Shown here: positions 6,492 to 12,866 of the stretch, piece after piece
Layout of the letters: every line of letters starts with the position of its first letter
Numbering within the stretch: the stretch's first letter is position 1
Origin: a virus
IMG/VR virus record: IMGVR_UViG_3300001450_000448
Coordinates: 1 to 20,145 of that record
Reading direction: 5' to 3' (one strand)
DNA length: 20,145 bases
Translations under genes and position numbers: made by a program
Notes under the pieces: generated by a model
Told to the model about the DNA's origin: nothing
The model's input: the letters and a program-made list of their open reading frames with translations, nothing else
Databases searched by the model: none

Positions 6492-7159
6492 TACCTAATC
6501 CTGTAGAATTGAAGGTTGGGGCTTACATTAAACGATGCTCTATCACGATCTTCTGCCTGCGCCTTATCAAACTCTTCATCATATATGGTTTTTAACACCT
6601 GTATTCTTTCTGGCGCTTTCTTAATGGACAGGTAGTAAGCAAGTCCAGCAGCTAAACAGGGATAAAATCTAAACGGAACATCTACCGTGTTGGAAAAAGT
6701 GTCAGCGTCATCAATTCTTGTCAGGCAATCGTAAATCAGTACATCTGTACTGTTTTCAGGAGTAGGCCAGATTTTGATTACAGGTGTTACCTGACGATCA
6801 ATAAAAAACTGCGAAGGCCTAGATTGAGTGTCTTTTGAATTTATTGATATATAAGAATCTCTGCTTATTCTTGACATGGACAAGTCAGAATCGCTTCTTC
6901 TCACAACCATAGACAGAACATCAATAACGTCTGCATCAATAGTATAACTAGCAGTGCCTTGCGTTAAAGCTTGGGTACGCTGCGCAATAGTCCATTGATT
7001 AAGGCCGCGATTAGCCCAATCAGCAAACATTAAATTTAAAGAACGCTTGGCGGTCTTTAGGTCGTAACCAGTGCGAACCTCTAATCCACATCTTTCAAAA
7101 GCTTCTTCAATGTAATCACTTACATCTAGCTCAAAGTTAGTTGACCCAGAAACAGTCAT
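6491..7159 (-). CDS. Head-tail adaptor or connector-like protein (222 aa)
   Basis: Contains FELDVSDYIEEAFERCGLEV (8-27), RTGYDLKTAKRSLNLMFADW (28-47) and ANRGLNQWTIAQRTQAL, then VPFRFYPCLAAGLAYYLSIK and the C-terminal AEDRDRASFNVSP. This succession is common in podovirus-like marine phages, where it is usually taken as an adaptor or tail tube component below the portal. It is mainly helical at both ends, as expected for a portal-binding adaptor. The exact ring assignment (P22 gp4-like, or T7 gp11-like) cannot be settled by eye. Confidence 0.7.
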   Translation of the reverse strand: MTVSGSTNFELDVSDYIEEAFERCGLEVRTGYDLKTAKRSLNLMFADWANRGLNQWTIAQRTQALTQGTASYTIDADVIDVLSMVVRRSDSDLSMSRISRDSYISINSKDTQSRPSQFFIDRQVTPVIKIWPTPENSTDVLIYDCLTRIDDADTFSNTVDVPFRFYPCLAAGLAYYLSIKKAPERIQVLKTIYDEEFDKAQAEDRDRASFNVSPNLQFYRIR

Positions 7160-7836
7160 TATTTATCATCCGCATACAGGTTGTTAAAAATCTGATTCAC
7201 ATCCATTGTATAGTCTAAATCTGATTTTGAATAGTGTATATGCTGTGAGGGCAAGAAATCAGGAGCGCCTTGCCCAGTTTCAAACCATGCTGGATGTGTA
7301 GTACGAACACGGTTATTAGGCAAAGCAACGATATTTCCAGTATATTTACCCGCGTCCAAAAGCTCTAAAACATGACTTTGTTTGTGCTGCGCTGGGTCAT
7401 CAGCTATTTCGCTTTCCGTGTAATCTACTGTAAAATAGTATTTTGCTGGGAAAAAGTCTGAACCTATTTTCGCCAACCAAGGGCAAGGGTGAGTTCTTTC
7501 CATACGGTAAACAGCATGCGTATGAGACATACAATCCCAAGGTTGAGCCAAATGCACGGGCATCGGTTCAGGCCACTCTTCAAAAGGAGTGTCTCCAACT
7601 AACGCTGTAATGGGCATACGAGCCCACATCGCACCGCCATGAACATTAGGGTCATCAGTACCATCTACTTCGCATCCAGTAAAAATCATCTGAAAACTTA
7701 AGCATCTATTTGGTATGGTAGTAACCGCAATAGCCATGCCGTGCAAAAATTCACCATGATAACGCTCGTGATTTACCGTATACTCACGGCGAACCCAGCA
7801 CTTAAAGTGAGGTATATTGCTTTGTAAAAAAGGCAT
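7159..7836 (-). CDS. Conserved phage hypothetical protein (225 aa)
   Basis: A soluble, His/Trp/Pro-containing protein with VRREYTVNHERYHGEFLHG (about 15-33), MPVHLAQPWDCMSHTHAVYR (about 92-111) and YYFTVDYTESEIADDPAQHK (about 132-151). The pattern is familiar from marine phage genomes without a function. It is encoded just upstream of the connector-like proteins, so it may belong to the neck or tail. No catalytic motif is certain. The start follows the previous stop by one base, and its TAA joins the next ATG as TAATG. Confidence 0.65.
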   Translation of the reverse strand: MPFLQSNIPHFKCWVRREYTVNHERYHGEFLHGMAIAVTTIPNRCLSFQMIFTGCEVDGTDDPNVHGGAMWARMPITALVGDTPFEEWPEPMPVHLAQPWDCMSHTHAVYRMERTHPCPWLAKIGSDFFPAKYYFTVDYTESEIADDPAQHKQSHVLELLDAGKYTGNIVALPNNRVRTTHPAWFETGQGAPDFLPSQHIHYSKSDLDYTMDVNQIFNNLYADDK

Positions 7837-7837
7837 T

Positions 7838-8035
7838 TTAGGCCTTTACTACCTTCATCCCCATTTTCTTTGCAGCCGATCTAAGTTGAGCTACAGACAT
7901 TTTTGATGCACCACCTTTAGCCATGCCTTTTTTCTTCATTGCAACGCCGCCCTTAGCGTAGCCTTTTTTCTTCATCATGCCACCGCCACGCATTTTTGCA
8001 ACGCCACCTTTAGCCATTCCTTTTTTCTTCATCAT
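7838..8035 (-). CDS. Repeat-bearing MKKKG-AKGG protein with SAP/HeH-like C terminus (65 aa)
   Basis: Three copies of MKKKG(M/Y)AKGG make up residues 2-42, separated by VAKMRGGGM and VA. The last 20 residues, MSVAQLRSAAKKMGMKVVKA, fit the two-turn SAP/HeH pattern (S-V-x-x-L-R-x-x-A-K-x-x-G) found in small DNA-binding domains. AAAGGAG lies upstream and the start overlaps the previous stop (ATGA). A small DNA- or RNA-binding virion protein is plausible; only the composition and the motif support that. Confidence 0.65.
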   Translation of the reverse strand: MMKKKGMAKGGVAKMRGGGMMKKKGYAKGGVAMKKKGMAKGGASKMSVAQLRSAAKKMGMKVVKA

Positions 8036-8313
8036 TTCTTGGTTCTCCTTTTTAAAGATTTAACTCTTCTTGGCTTACCCGCTGGTTGACCAAGTTTTTT
8101 CTTCTGTGTTATTCTACTACTTTTTTCTTTAGCTGTCATCTCTTTGGAGGTTTTAGGGGTCTTAGAAGAGATCCTTTTGCTGGGGCGACAATATGGAGTA
8201 CCCCGTTTTTCACCTTTGCTACGCCCACATGCTTTCCCCGTGGAAACGTCTTTCCAGTTTTCTTTGAACCATCGCTTGAGAGCAAGCCCACTTTTTGTTT
8301 TCCTTACTGTCAT
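8032..8313 (-). CDS. Basic conserved protein with WFKE-W/CGRSKGE motifs (93 aa)
   Basis: Shows LKRWFKENWKDVSTGKACGR, then SKGEKRGTPYCRPSKRISSK and TPKTSKEMTAKEKSSRI, followed by a Lys/Arg-rich tail. This arrangement is familiar from phage and large eukaryotic virus proteins grouped, I believe, as DUF5872; the label is from memory. Cys29 and Cys42 lie in CGRSKGE and YCRPS contexts and might bind metal with other residues, though a full zinc site is not evident. The start abuts the upstream stop (TAAATG) with GAGAG upstream. Confidence 0.75.
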   Translation of the reverse strand: MTVRKTKSGLALKRWFKENWKDVSTGKACGRSKGEKRGTPYCRPSKRISSKTPKTSKEMTAKEKSSRITQKKKLGQPAGKPRRVKSLKRRTKK

Positions 8314-8514
8314 TTACACTCTCTTATATTTATTGTCACATCGGTAGCTTACAGACTTGTATGGCGCAGGAAACAAAAGCTGTGTGTCTTGGAACATCTG
8401 AAGCACACGCTCAATACACTCAGCCTGCCTATCGTATGGGCCTTTGGCATCTACTACCTCAATACAATCAGCACCAAGTAGCGGCGCACATATTATAAGA
8501 ACCGCTGTAAACAT
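8314..8514 (-). CDS. Small probably exported Cys-containing protein (66 aa)
   Basis: A short hydrophobic N terminus, MFTAVLIICAPLLGADC, looks like a minimal signal peptide or membrane anchor. The rest has KGPYDRQAECIERVLQM and ends YRCDNKYKRV. Cys 17, 33 and 59 are outside the hydrophobic stretch and could form a disulphide in the periplasm. The sequence before Cys17 is not a good lipobox, so an o-spanin lipoprotein call is not supported. The TGATG overlap with the upstream membrane protein suggests the two act together. Confidence 0.6.
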   Translation of the reverse strand: MFTAVLIICAPLLGADCIEVVDAKGPYDRQAECIERVLQMFQDTQLLFPAPYKSVSYRCDNKYKRV

Positions 8515-8990
8515 CAGTTGCTCGCAAACATGATTGAGGCTGTGATGCAGACAGCAACAAATATTATAGCCATAAGAGATATGCCAACAGTCTTAGCAAG
8601 CTCCATCAACTCATGGTTCTTGCGATTGCGTTCTACCTGTTCTTGCTTTGCTACTTCTTTGGCTTCTTGTATCCGTTTAGCACGTTCATTGACAATGCCA
8701 GACCACGTTCCATGACCGAATCTTTGGTCAACCATCACAGACACTTCATATAACTTTTCTGCCGCAAGCCGAGCGTCAATAGTTTCTTTTGCCACAGAAC
8801 TAACATCAAACTGGTTTACACCAGATTTTTTGTTTCTAGCGCGTTGAGTCTGTTGCTCACCAGCAAACAGGTTGTCTATATGATCAGCTATTTCGCCAAT
8901 GTCATTAGCTGTACCGATAGCACTTTTAATTCCGTCTACTGCCGCTTTTACTAAGCTGATACCTGCTAGTGCAGTGCTAATCGGTTCCAT
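8514..8990 (-). CDS. Conserved phage protein with C-terminal TM segment (158 aa)
   Basis: The protein starts with a small-residue helix (EPISTALAGISLVKAAVDGI), then has ETIDARLAAEKLYEVSVMVD (about 69-88), RFGHGTWSGIVNERAKRIQE (90-109), a charged coiled coil (110-132) and one hydrophobic segment at about 135-156 (ISLMAIIFVAVCITASIMF). It recalls a family frequent beside tail or lysis genes in marine phages, function unknown. The topology predicts a large cytoplasmic N-terminal part anchored at the membrane by its tail. It overlaps the next gene as TGATG. AGAGGG precedes the ATG. Confidence 0.7.
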   Translation of the reverse strand: MEPISTALAGISLVKAAVDGIKSAIGTANDIGEIADHIDNLFAGEQQTQRARNKKSGVNQFDVSSVAKETIDARLAAEKLYEVSVMVDQRFGHGTWSGIVNERAKRIQEAKEVAKQEQVERNRKNHELMELAKTVGISLMAIIFVAVCITASIMFASN

Positions 8991-9005
8991 AAGACCCTCT
9001 AAAAC

Positions 9006-9284
9006 TTAAGAATATTTAGTAGATTTTCTTCTATTTTCCATTATTGCGCCACACCCTCTTGCGATGTTAGGGTTTTTTGAAGGACGCTTTGCCCTTGTAA
9101 CTGCCCCTCCATTATTCATTGTAACAGCACCACCAGTGGCCTTCTTCTTGGCTTTCTTCTTGCCGCCAGTGCCGTAATTAGCGGCACCAACTTTTCTGCA
9201 TTTCGCAATAGCGCCTGAAGCATATGCGCTTGGAAAAACTCTGTAACGAGCTTTTACTTTACTATAACAAGCGTCTTTTGGCAT
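9006..9284 (-). CDS. Small Lys/Gly-rich protein with the K-RYRVFPSAYASGAIAKCRK motif (92 aa)
   Basis: I start it at the ATG at 9284, which follows GGAG at good spacing and lies one base after the upstream stop; a longer reading from 9350 would bury 65 bases in the previous gene. The protein opens PKDACYSKVKARYRVFPSAY and continues ASGAIAKCRKVGAANYG, a module recalled from many phage and some algal-virus proteins of unknown role. Then follow GGKKKAKKKATGGAVTMNNG and a tail with NIARGCGAIMENRR. The GGAV and RGxG elements match other small basic proteins here. Confidence 0.75.
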   Translation of the reverse strand: MPKDACYSKVKARYRVFPSAYASGAIAKCRKVGAANYGTGGKKKAKKKATGGAVTMNNGGAVTRAKRPSKNPNIARGCGAIMENRRKSTKYS

Positions 9285-9285
9285 T

Positions 9286-9561
9286 TTAGAACTCCGCTTT
9301 GACGGTGAATTTGAAATCTGCTTCGGGATCGAACTGCGCGAGATTGTCATCGTAAGTCCTTCCTGTGAATTCTTCCCACATAGGCCTAATCATGTCATGA
9401 AGCTGGTCTATTTTTTCATTATTAGTATCAATCTTCATAGCCATGACTGCCACATTTTTATCAACTTCAATAAGAGTTGATGAAATCCATGTAAGACCAG
9501 CGACACAAGCGCCTATAAAAGCTACAAAAATAGTTCCTGCTACGAACTGAGAACTTAACAT
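9286..9561 (-). CDS. Single-TM protein with coiled-coil ectodomain (91 aa)
   Basis: The ATG at 9561 is preferred over an upstream GTG at 9567 because an AAGG site sits at better spacing from it. A hydrophobic segment at about residues 7-29 (VAGTIFVAFIGACVAGLTWI) is followed by a heptad-like helix (about 32-60, VDKNVAVMAMKIDTNNEKID) and an acidic tail. This resembles haemolysin XhlA-type or spanin-like lysis accessories in shape only. It overlaps the preceding gene by seven bases and ends just before the next ATG. Confidence 0.65.
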   Translation of the reverse strand: MLSSQFVAGTIFVAFIGACVAGLTWISSTLIEVDKNVAVMAMKIDTNNEKIDQLHDMIRPMWEEFTGRTYDDNLAQFDPEADFKFTVKAEF

Positions 9562-9845
9562 TTCCACCTTTTTCTAGCCTGACGCAACCGACTGTTAGGG
9601 TTTTTAGCTGCCTTTGGAAACTTCTTCATCTGCCCAGCAGACCTAGCGCAAAATGATTTGCGTCTTTTGGCAGCTGTGCTTCCTTTTTTAACCTTGCCAG
9701 TAACTGCTGTTTTAAGCTTGCTACCAGGATTAGCTTTTCTATAAGCTTTTACGCCTTTTTCTGTCATTCCCGCGCCTTTTTTGGTAGCGCGAAAATTACC
9801 AGATTTCACCGAGTTTTTAATCGGTGTTTCTTTTTTTCTAGGCAT
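9555..9845 (-). CDS. Small basic conserved phage protein (DUF6321-like, 96 aa)
   Basis: Contains RATKKGAGMTEKGVKAYRKA, NPGSKLKTAVTGKVKKGSTA, AKRRKSFCARSAGQMKKF and a C terminus NSRLRQARKRWKC. This succession is well known to me from cyanophage and pelagiphage genomes and I believe is named DUF6321, but the label is from memory. The two Cys lie in the conserved FCAR and KWxC-type positions. The charge suggests DNA or RNA contact, possibly an internal head protein. No ribosome site is visible; it starts eight bases inside the preceding gene, so coupling is likely. Confidence 0.75.
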   Translation of the reverse strand: MPRKKETPIKNSVKSGNFRATKKGAGMTEKGVKAYRKANPGSKLKTAVTGKVKKGSTAAKRRKSFCARSAGQMKKFPKAAKNPNSRLRQARKRWKC

Positions 9846-10437
9846 AGAAAAAATTCATCATATCAATCGTACCAACTGTGTATTTAATAGATAAACCGCT
9901 TTGAAACAAAATCCCTTCATCTGGGATAGTATTATCTAGCGTTGTATTATCTGTGCCAATGGTTCTTGCCTTAAATAATACAGTCCCATCCTCTGGTGTT
10001 CCATCAACAAACTCAATAACACCTGCTGTTCCGCCAGATACTATTGAATATCCTTTAAGTCTAACTGGCCCACCAAAAACAGCTTGAGCCGCAGTAGCAA
10101 GAGATCCTACAATTATGTTCCCTGCAAACTGTGCAGAACTTGTAACTGAAGTAACTGTTTTAAAATATTTAGCTCCATCTACGTTTTCAGCAGAACCAGT
10201 AGAAGTAATTACTTCTGTTATCACGTTGTCAAAAACATCTGTACCGACAATAGTATTACTTTTGCCGTTGTCACTTGTTCCTGCCGTTGTCACTGATAAG
10301 ACTCTGGCTCCGCCAGAAGCAAATGCAGTATTTGCTAAAGTTGCAGCAGTATTTGGTCTAGCGGCAGTGACAATAAAATCATCATCCGCTACTACTTCAT
10401 CGCTGATAAACTGGACTTTTACGTCTGAACGACCCAT
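9838..10437 (-). CDS. Probable virion structural protein (199 aa)
   Basis: A beta-prone, Thr/Val/Gly-rich protein that starts GRSDVKVQFISDEVVADDDF. It has repeated short strands with turns (GNIIVGSLATAAQAVFGGP; GYSIVSGGTAGVIEFVDG) and no enzyme motif. Composition is like the neighbouring 243-aa protein, suggesting a head or connector-surface component. AAGGAG lies directly upstream and is contiguous with the preceding hairpin's T-run. The stop overlaps the next gene by eight bases. No named family is recognised with confidence. Confidence 0.6.
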   Translation of the reverse strand: MGRSDVKVQFISDEVVADDDFIVTAARPNTAATLANTAFASGGARVLSVTTAGTSDNGKSNTIVGTDVFDNVITEVITSTGSAENVDGAKYFKTVTSVTSSAQFAGNIIVGSLATAAQAVFGGPVRLKGYSIVSGGTAGVIEFVDGTPEDGTVLFKARTIGTDNTTLDNTIPDEGILFQSGLSIKYTVGTIDMMNFFYA

Positions 10438-10448
10438 TTTAATCTCCT

Positions 10449-10475
10449 TAAAAAGAGAGGGTTTTACCCCTCTCT
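10449..10475 (-). terminator. Terminator-like hairpin abutting a ribosome site
   Basis: Minus strand AGAGAGGG-GTAAAA-CCCTCTCT is an eight-base-pair stem followed by TTTT and then immediately AAGGAG, the ribosome site of the next gene. On the plus strand the same stem is followed by seven A, so it is effective mainly, if at all, leftward. The short T-run suggests partial termination or attenuation. Confidence 0.6.
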
Positions 10476-10482
10476 AAAAAAA

Positions 10483-11214
10483 TTAACCGTTATTGAAATC
10501 AAATGCTGCGCCGTGAATCTTTATAACCAGCTTACCCGCAGTATAGGCAGCATCAGTTGCATCACCACACGTTAGATACAAAAACTTCTTAGTAAGTGCC
10601 GCTAGTGTCGCTCCACCGTCTGCTTCAACATAAAACCCAAGTGTTAAATCTCCGTTGTTAAGGAGAACAGTCCCACTTGTGACAGCCGCATTTTCTGCGT
10701 CCGTTCCAGTTGCAGAACAAACAAGATTAATATCTGGATCTCCACCTGTTGGAACTTCTAAACAAGCGAACTCAATCAAGTAAGGAATACCATTAACAGC
10801 AGTAGTCAACTCAGCAATATAAGCGTTTGCCGTACCGCCATCAGTACCAATAACATCATCCGCGCCACCTGAAGCAAGCCCACCGTGAAGATCAACAAGA
10901 ATTGTTGTCGTGATGTCTCCACCAATTTTTGTAACAAAGGTGTTGATGGCTGCATCAGCAATACCAGAGCCATGTGCGTTTGGAGTAATGTTGAAGATAG
11001 TAGCCGCTGTACCCAAGCTGGCGTTATTTGCACCAGTAGACGTTCCTGCTGCAACAATATTGTTTACACCAGATGTAGCAACTTTTTGAACCTCAAGAAC
11101 ACCGCCGCTTGTCGCAACAATATGGTCAGTAAAAGTTCCAAGCGTAGAGCTTTTTGAAATGGTTTTGAATCCATTTTCGGAGCGTACCGCTCCGTTGAAA
11201 GTAGTAGTAGCCAT
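10483..11214 (-). CDS. Probable virion structural protein, beta-rich (243 aa)
   Basis: It begins ATTTFNGAVRSENGFKTISK, an opening I recall from unannotated virion-associated proteins beside marine phage capsid genes. It is rich in Gly, Ala and Thr, with a hydrophobic core segment (PYLIEFACLEVP), LTLGFYVEADGG and a C terminus KLVIKIHGAAFDFNNG. No enzyme motif is seen. AGGAG precedes the ATG. It is bracketed by a terminator on either side, so it may form its own transcription unit if the candidate promoter is real. A head decoration or capsid-associated role is the best guess. Confidence 0.65.
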   Translation of the reverse strand: MATTTFNGAVRSENGFKTISKSSTLGTFTDHIVATSGGVLEVQKVATSGVNNIVAAGTSTGANNASLGTAATIFNITPNAHGSGIADAAINTFVTKIGGDITTTILVDLHGGLASGGADDVIGTDGGTANAYIAELTTAVNGIPYLIEFACLEVPTGGDPDINLVCSATGTDAENAAVTSGTVLLNNGDLTLGFYVEADGGATLAALTKKFLYLTCGDATDAAYTAGKLVIKIHGAAFDFNNG

Positions 11215-11239
11215 TGAGATCTCCTGTCGTGGCTAGAGT

Positions 11240-11258
11240 CAGCCCCACATTAGGGCTG
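11240..11258 (-). other. Hairpin in the leader of the 243-aa gene
   Basis: Minus strand CAGCCC-TAATGTG-GGGCTG forms a six-base-pair stem with a seven-base loop, 26 bases upstream of the start codon. No T-run follows, so it is not a terminator. It may stabilise the 5' end of a downstream transcript. The 11215-11337 gap contains this hairpin, the terminator, the palindrome and the promoter candidate, and no gene. Confidence 0.4.
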
Positions 11259-11273
11259 TCAGGGAATAAAAAA

Positions 11274-11302
11274 ACTATACATCAAAAAAGAAAGGGCGGC
11301 AA
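11274..11302 (-). promoter_or_regulatory. Candidate sigma70-type promoter overlapping the terminator
   Basis: Minus strand TTGCCG (four of six matches to TTGACA) at 11302-11297 and TATAGT (five of six to TATAAT) at 11279-11274 are spaced by exactly 17 bases. It would drive the 243-aa gene and those beyond, restarting transcription after the capsid terminator. Part of the -35 box lies in the terminator stem, and a poly-T spacer is not typical, so chance is possible. Confidence 0.3.
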
Positions 11303-11311
11303 CTGCCGCCC
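11284..11311 (-). terminator. Rho-independent terminator downstream of the capsid gene
   Basis: On the minus strand GGGCGGC-AGTT-GCCGCCC makes a seven-base-pair GC stem (eight if the flanking A-T pair forms) followed directly by TTTCTTTTTT. This is the clearest terminator in the window. It would set the 3' end of capsid mRNA and reduce expression of the genes beyond it. Confidence 0.85.
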
Positions 11312-11320
11312 CTTCCAACA

Positions 11321-11334
11321 AGAACAATTGTTCT
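11321..11334. repeat. Perfect 14-base palindrome after the capsid stop codon
   Basis: AGAACAATTGTTCT reads the same on both strands. It lies three bases beyond the capsid TAA and about ten bases before the terminator stem. It could be an operator-like protein site or the start of an extended 3' RNA structure. It is also about 18 bases upstream of a candidate -35 box. Confidence 0.6.
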
Positions 11335-11337
11335 AAT

Positions 11338-12249
11338 TTATGCTGCGCCCGGTGAACCGAACACTGCGCGAGGATCGCTAAAGCCGAAGCTATAACGCTC
11401 ACGAGCCTTGAACCGCATGTTGCCAGTATCGAAGTCAGCTTCCATACCAGTTGACATTGGAGTTCTTTCAAAGTGCTTAAAGCCGTTAGGCGCATCCGTC
11501 TTGATAAAGAAAGCATCTGTATCAGTCAGGAAGTGATTAACAACGTAACCTTCAGGCAACATACCCATATTTCTATGAGCATTTACATCGTTGTCGGCTG
11601 TGCCTGGACGAAGTGTTGACTCAAGAAGGCGATCAGCAATGAACTGAAGCTGTGGTGGAACAATTAATTTCATACCGCGAAGTGCGATAATCATGTTCCG
11701 CTCATCAACGAATGTTGAGATGTCAATAAGAGCATTCTCAAGTGATGTTTCGTTAAGGTCAGCAGCCACTGTTGGCTCGTTACGAAGAGTACCACCGCCA
11801 GCTAATGGGTGGTCAGTAGCACAAAGCTCCTTACCATCACCGCCTGTAACGCTGCTGCTGAATGCATTATTCAGTGTTGCCGCAGCCTTAACTTGCTTTG
11901 TGTGCGCCATAGAGCGTGCAAGAGCTTTTGTATAACGTGCGCCAAGGCGGTCATACAAATTATCTTCCATAGCTTCTTCAGTCAACGCAAACGCAAGTGC
12001 GATTGTCTCATGTGAGTAACGTGCTGTGTAAGCCTCTGAAGCAGAGTCAAACGCAACGCCAGATCCCTCTGACTTAGTATTTGCATTACCAAAGCCTACG
12101 AGCATTACCTCTTCTTCAAATGCACGATCTGAAGACTCGGTGTCGTAAATTTCAGCATGCTCGGCATCGTAACGATCATATTCCATTCCGAATAGAGCGT
12201 TAAGGCCGGGCTCTAGCTCTTTCGCTAGTTGAGCTCTTGAAATAGCCAT
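11338..12249 (-). CDS. Major capsid protein (303 aa)
   Basis: This is the shell subunit of the head. Segments recalled from Mu gpT-like and marine phage capsid proteins are visible: IALAFALTEEAMEDNLYDRL (about 81-100), KLIVPPQLQFIADRLLES with RPGTADNDVNAHRNMG (about 199-234), and a C terminus with FIKTDAPNGFKHFER and MRFKARERYSFGFSDPRAVF. About 300 residues is a usual HK97-fold capsid length. Placement after scaffold and decoration genes, the best ribosome site in the window and a strong terminator just downstream all suit the most abundant virion protein. Confidence 0.9.
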   Translation of the reverse strand: MAISRAQLAKELEPGLNALFGMEYDRYDAEHAEIYDTESSDRAFEEEVMLVGFGNANTKSEGSGVAFDSASEAYTARYSHETIALAFALTEEAMEDNLYDRLGARYTKALARSMAHTKQVKAAATLNNAFSSSVTGGDGKELCATDHPLAGGGTLRNEPTVAADLNETSLENALIDISTFVDERNMIIALRGMKLIVPPQLQFIADRLLESTLRPGTADNDVNAHRNMGMLPEGYVVNHFLTDTDAFFIKTDAPNGFKHFERTPMSTGMEADFDTGNMRFKARERYSFGFSDPRAVFGSPGAA

Positions 12250-12256
12250 TATTCGG

Positions 12257-12263
12257 CCTCCTT
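12257..12263 (-). promoter_or_regulatory. Strong Shine-Dalgarno (AAGGAGG) of the capsid gene
   Basis: A full AAGGAGG lies seven bases before the capsid ATG, the strongest ribosome site noticed in the window. The preceding stop codon is part of it (TAAGGAGG), so termination and re-initiation are tightly linked. This fits very high capsid protein synthesis. Confidence 0.7.
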
Positions 12264-12846
12264 ATGCTAATCCAGCGCCTTTAACGCCGAACATGTGGTT
12301 TCCAATTACACACAAAACATTTGTATGTGCTGATCCTACATCATTGTTTTCAGGATCTTCTGAAATATCAATGACTTTTAAAGGCAACGATGTTGCCGTT
12401 CCGCCGTCTGTGACTTGCAATTCAGCCCCTGAAAGACCTGTAACGGTGCTTCCAGCAGTTGTGTAAACAATATCAAAGTTACCCAAAAGATCTGCTACAG
12501 GGAATGCAATCGCAGCTTGAATTTCAAAGATAACCATAGGGTCATCAATGATAAATGCGATTATGTCAGAAGCAACAGTGCTTGCAGGATAGAAGTTTGA
12601 AAAAGTTTTCTTTCCTGTTGTTGGGTCAGTGTACTCACATCCATTAAACACGCCAACAATAGGAACAGTCCCACCATCAGCATGAACTTCAATTCCGCCG
12701 CCAGTTACTTGCATAACCATATCGCCTTGGAAAATTGCAGTGCCATAATTGCTGGCAATGCGATAACGGCTTTGCCCACCAGTATAGGGTGTTCCACCTA
12801 TCCTTTTGACGGGGCGCATGCCAAATGCGGCATCTTGATTCGCCAT
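12262..12846 (-). CDS. Capsid-associated, decoration-like structural protein (194 aa)
   Basis: It is encoded directly before the major capsid gene. It starts ANQDAAFGMRPVKRIGGTPY, an opening I recall from virion proteins encoded beside capsid genes in podo- and siphoviruses. The rest is Gly/Val/Thr-rich and beta-prone (QGDMVMQVTGGGIEVHADG; VPIVGVFNGCEY), without enzyme motifs. This suits a head decoration or cement protein, but a minor capsid protein is also possible. Its TAA stop is fused to the capsid gene's ribosome site (TAAGGAGG). Confidence 0.65.
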   Translation of the reverse strand: MANQDAAFGMRPVKRIGGTPYTGGQSRYRIASNYGTAIFQGDMVMQVTGGGIEVHADGGTVPIVGVFNGCEYTDPTTGKKTFSNFYPASTVASDIIAFIIDDPMVIFEIQAAIAFPVADLLGNFDIVYTTAGSTVTGLSGAELQVTDGGTATSLPLKVIDISEDPENNDVGSAHTNVLCVIGNHMFGVKGAGLA

Positions 12847-12849
12847 AAT

Positions 12850-12866
12850 TTAGTCTCCTTGACTAA
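12850..12866 (-). promoter_or_regulatory. Hairpin presenting a ribosome binding site in its loop
   Basis: On the minus strand TTAGTC-AAGGA-GACTAA forms a six-base-pair stem with the Shine-Dalgarno AAGGA as its five-base loop, just upstream of the ATG at 12846. The preceding gene's TAG stop is in the left arm, so ribosomes finishing that gene would open the stem. This could couple or tune translation of the decoration-like gene. The inverted repeat is seen directly; the function is inference. Confidence 0.4.

Noticed and set aside
8086-8481. 131-aa plus-strand frame opposite the small basic genes
   Set aside because: Phe-rich product is the reverse of Lys-rich coding (AAA/AAG read as TTT/CTT); no independent support.
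8464-8514. Outer-membrane lipoprotein (o-spanin) call for the 66-aa protein
   Set aside because: The residues before Cys17 (LLGAD) do not form a lipobox, so only a generic signal-like start is claimed.
11259-11516. 85-aa minus-strand frame overlapping the capsid gene end
   Set aside because: Out of frame inside the capsid gene and runs through the terminator stem; no ribosome site.
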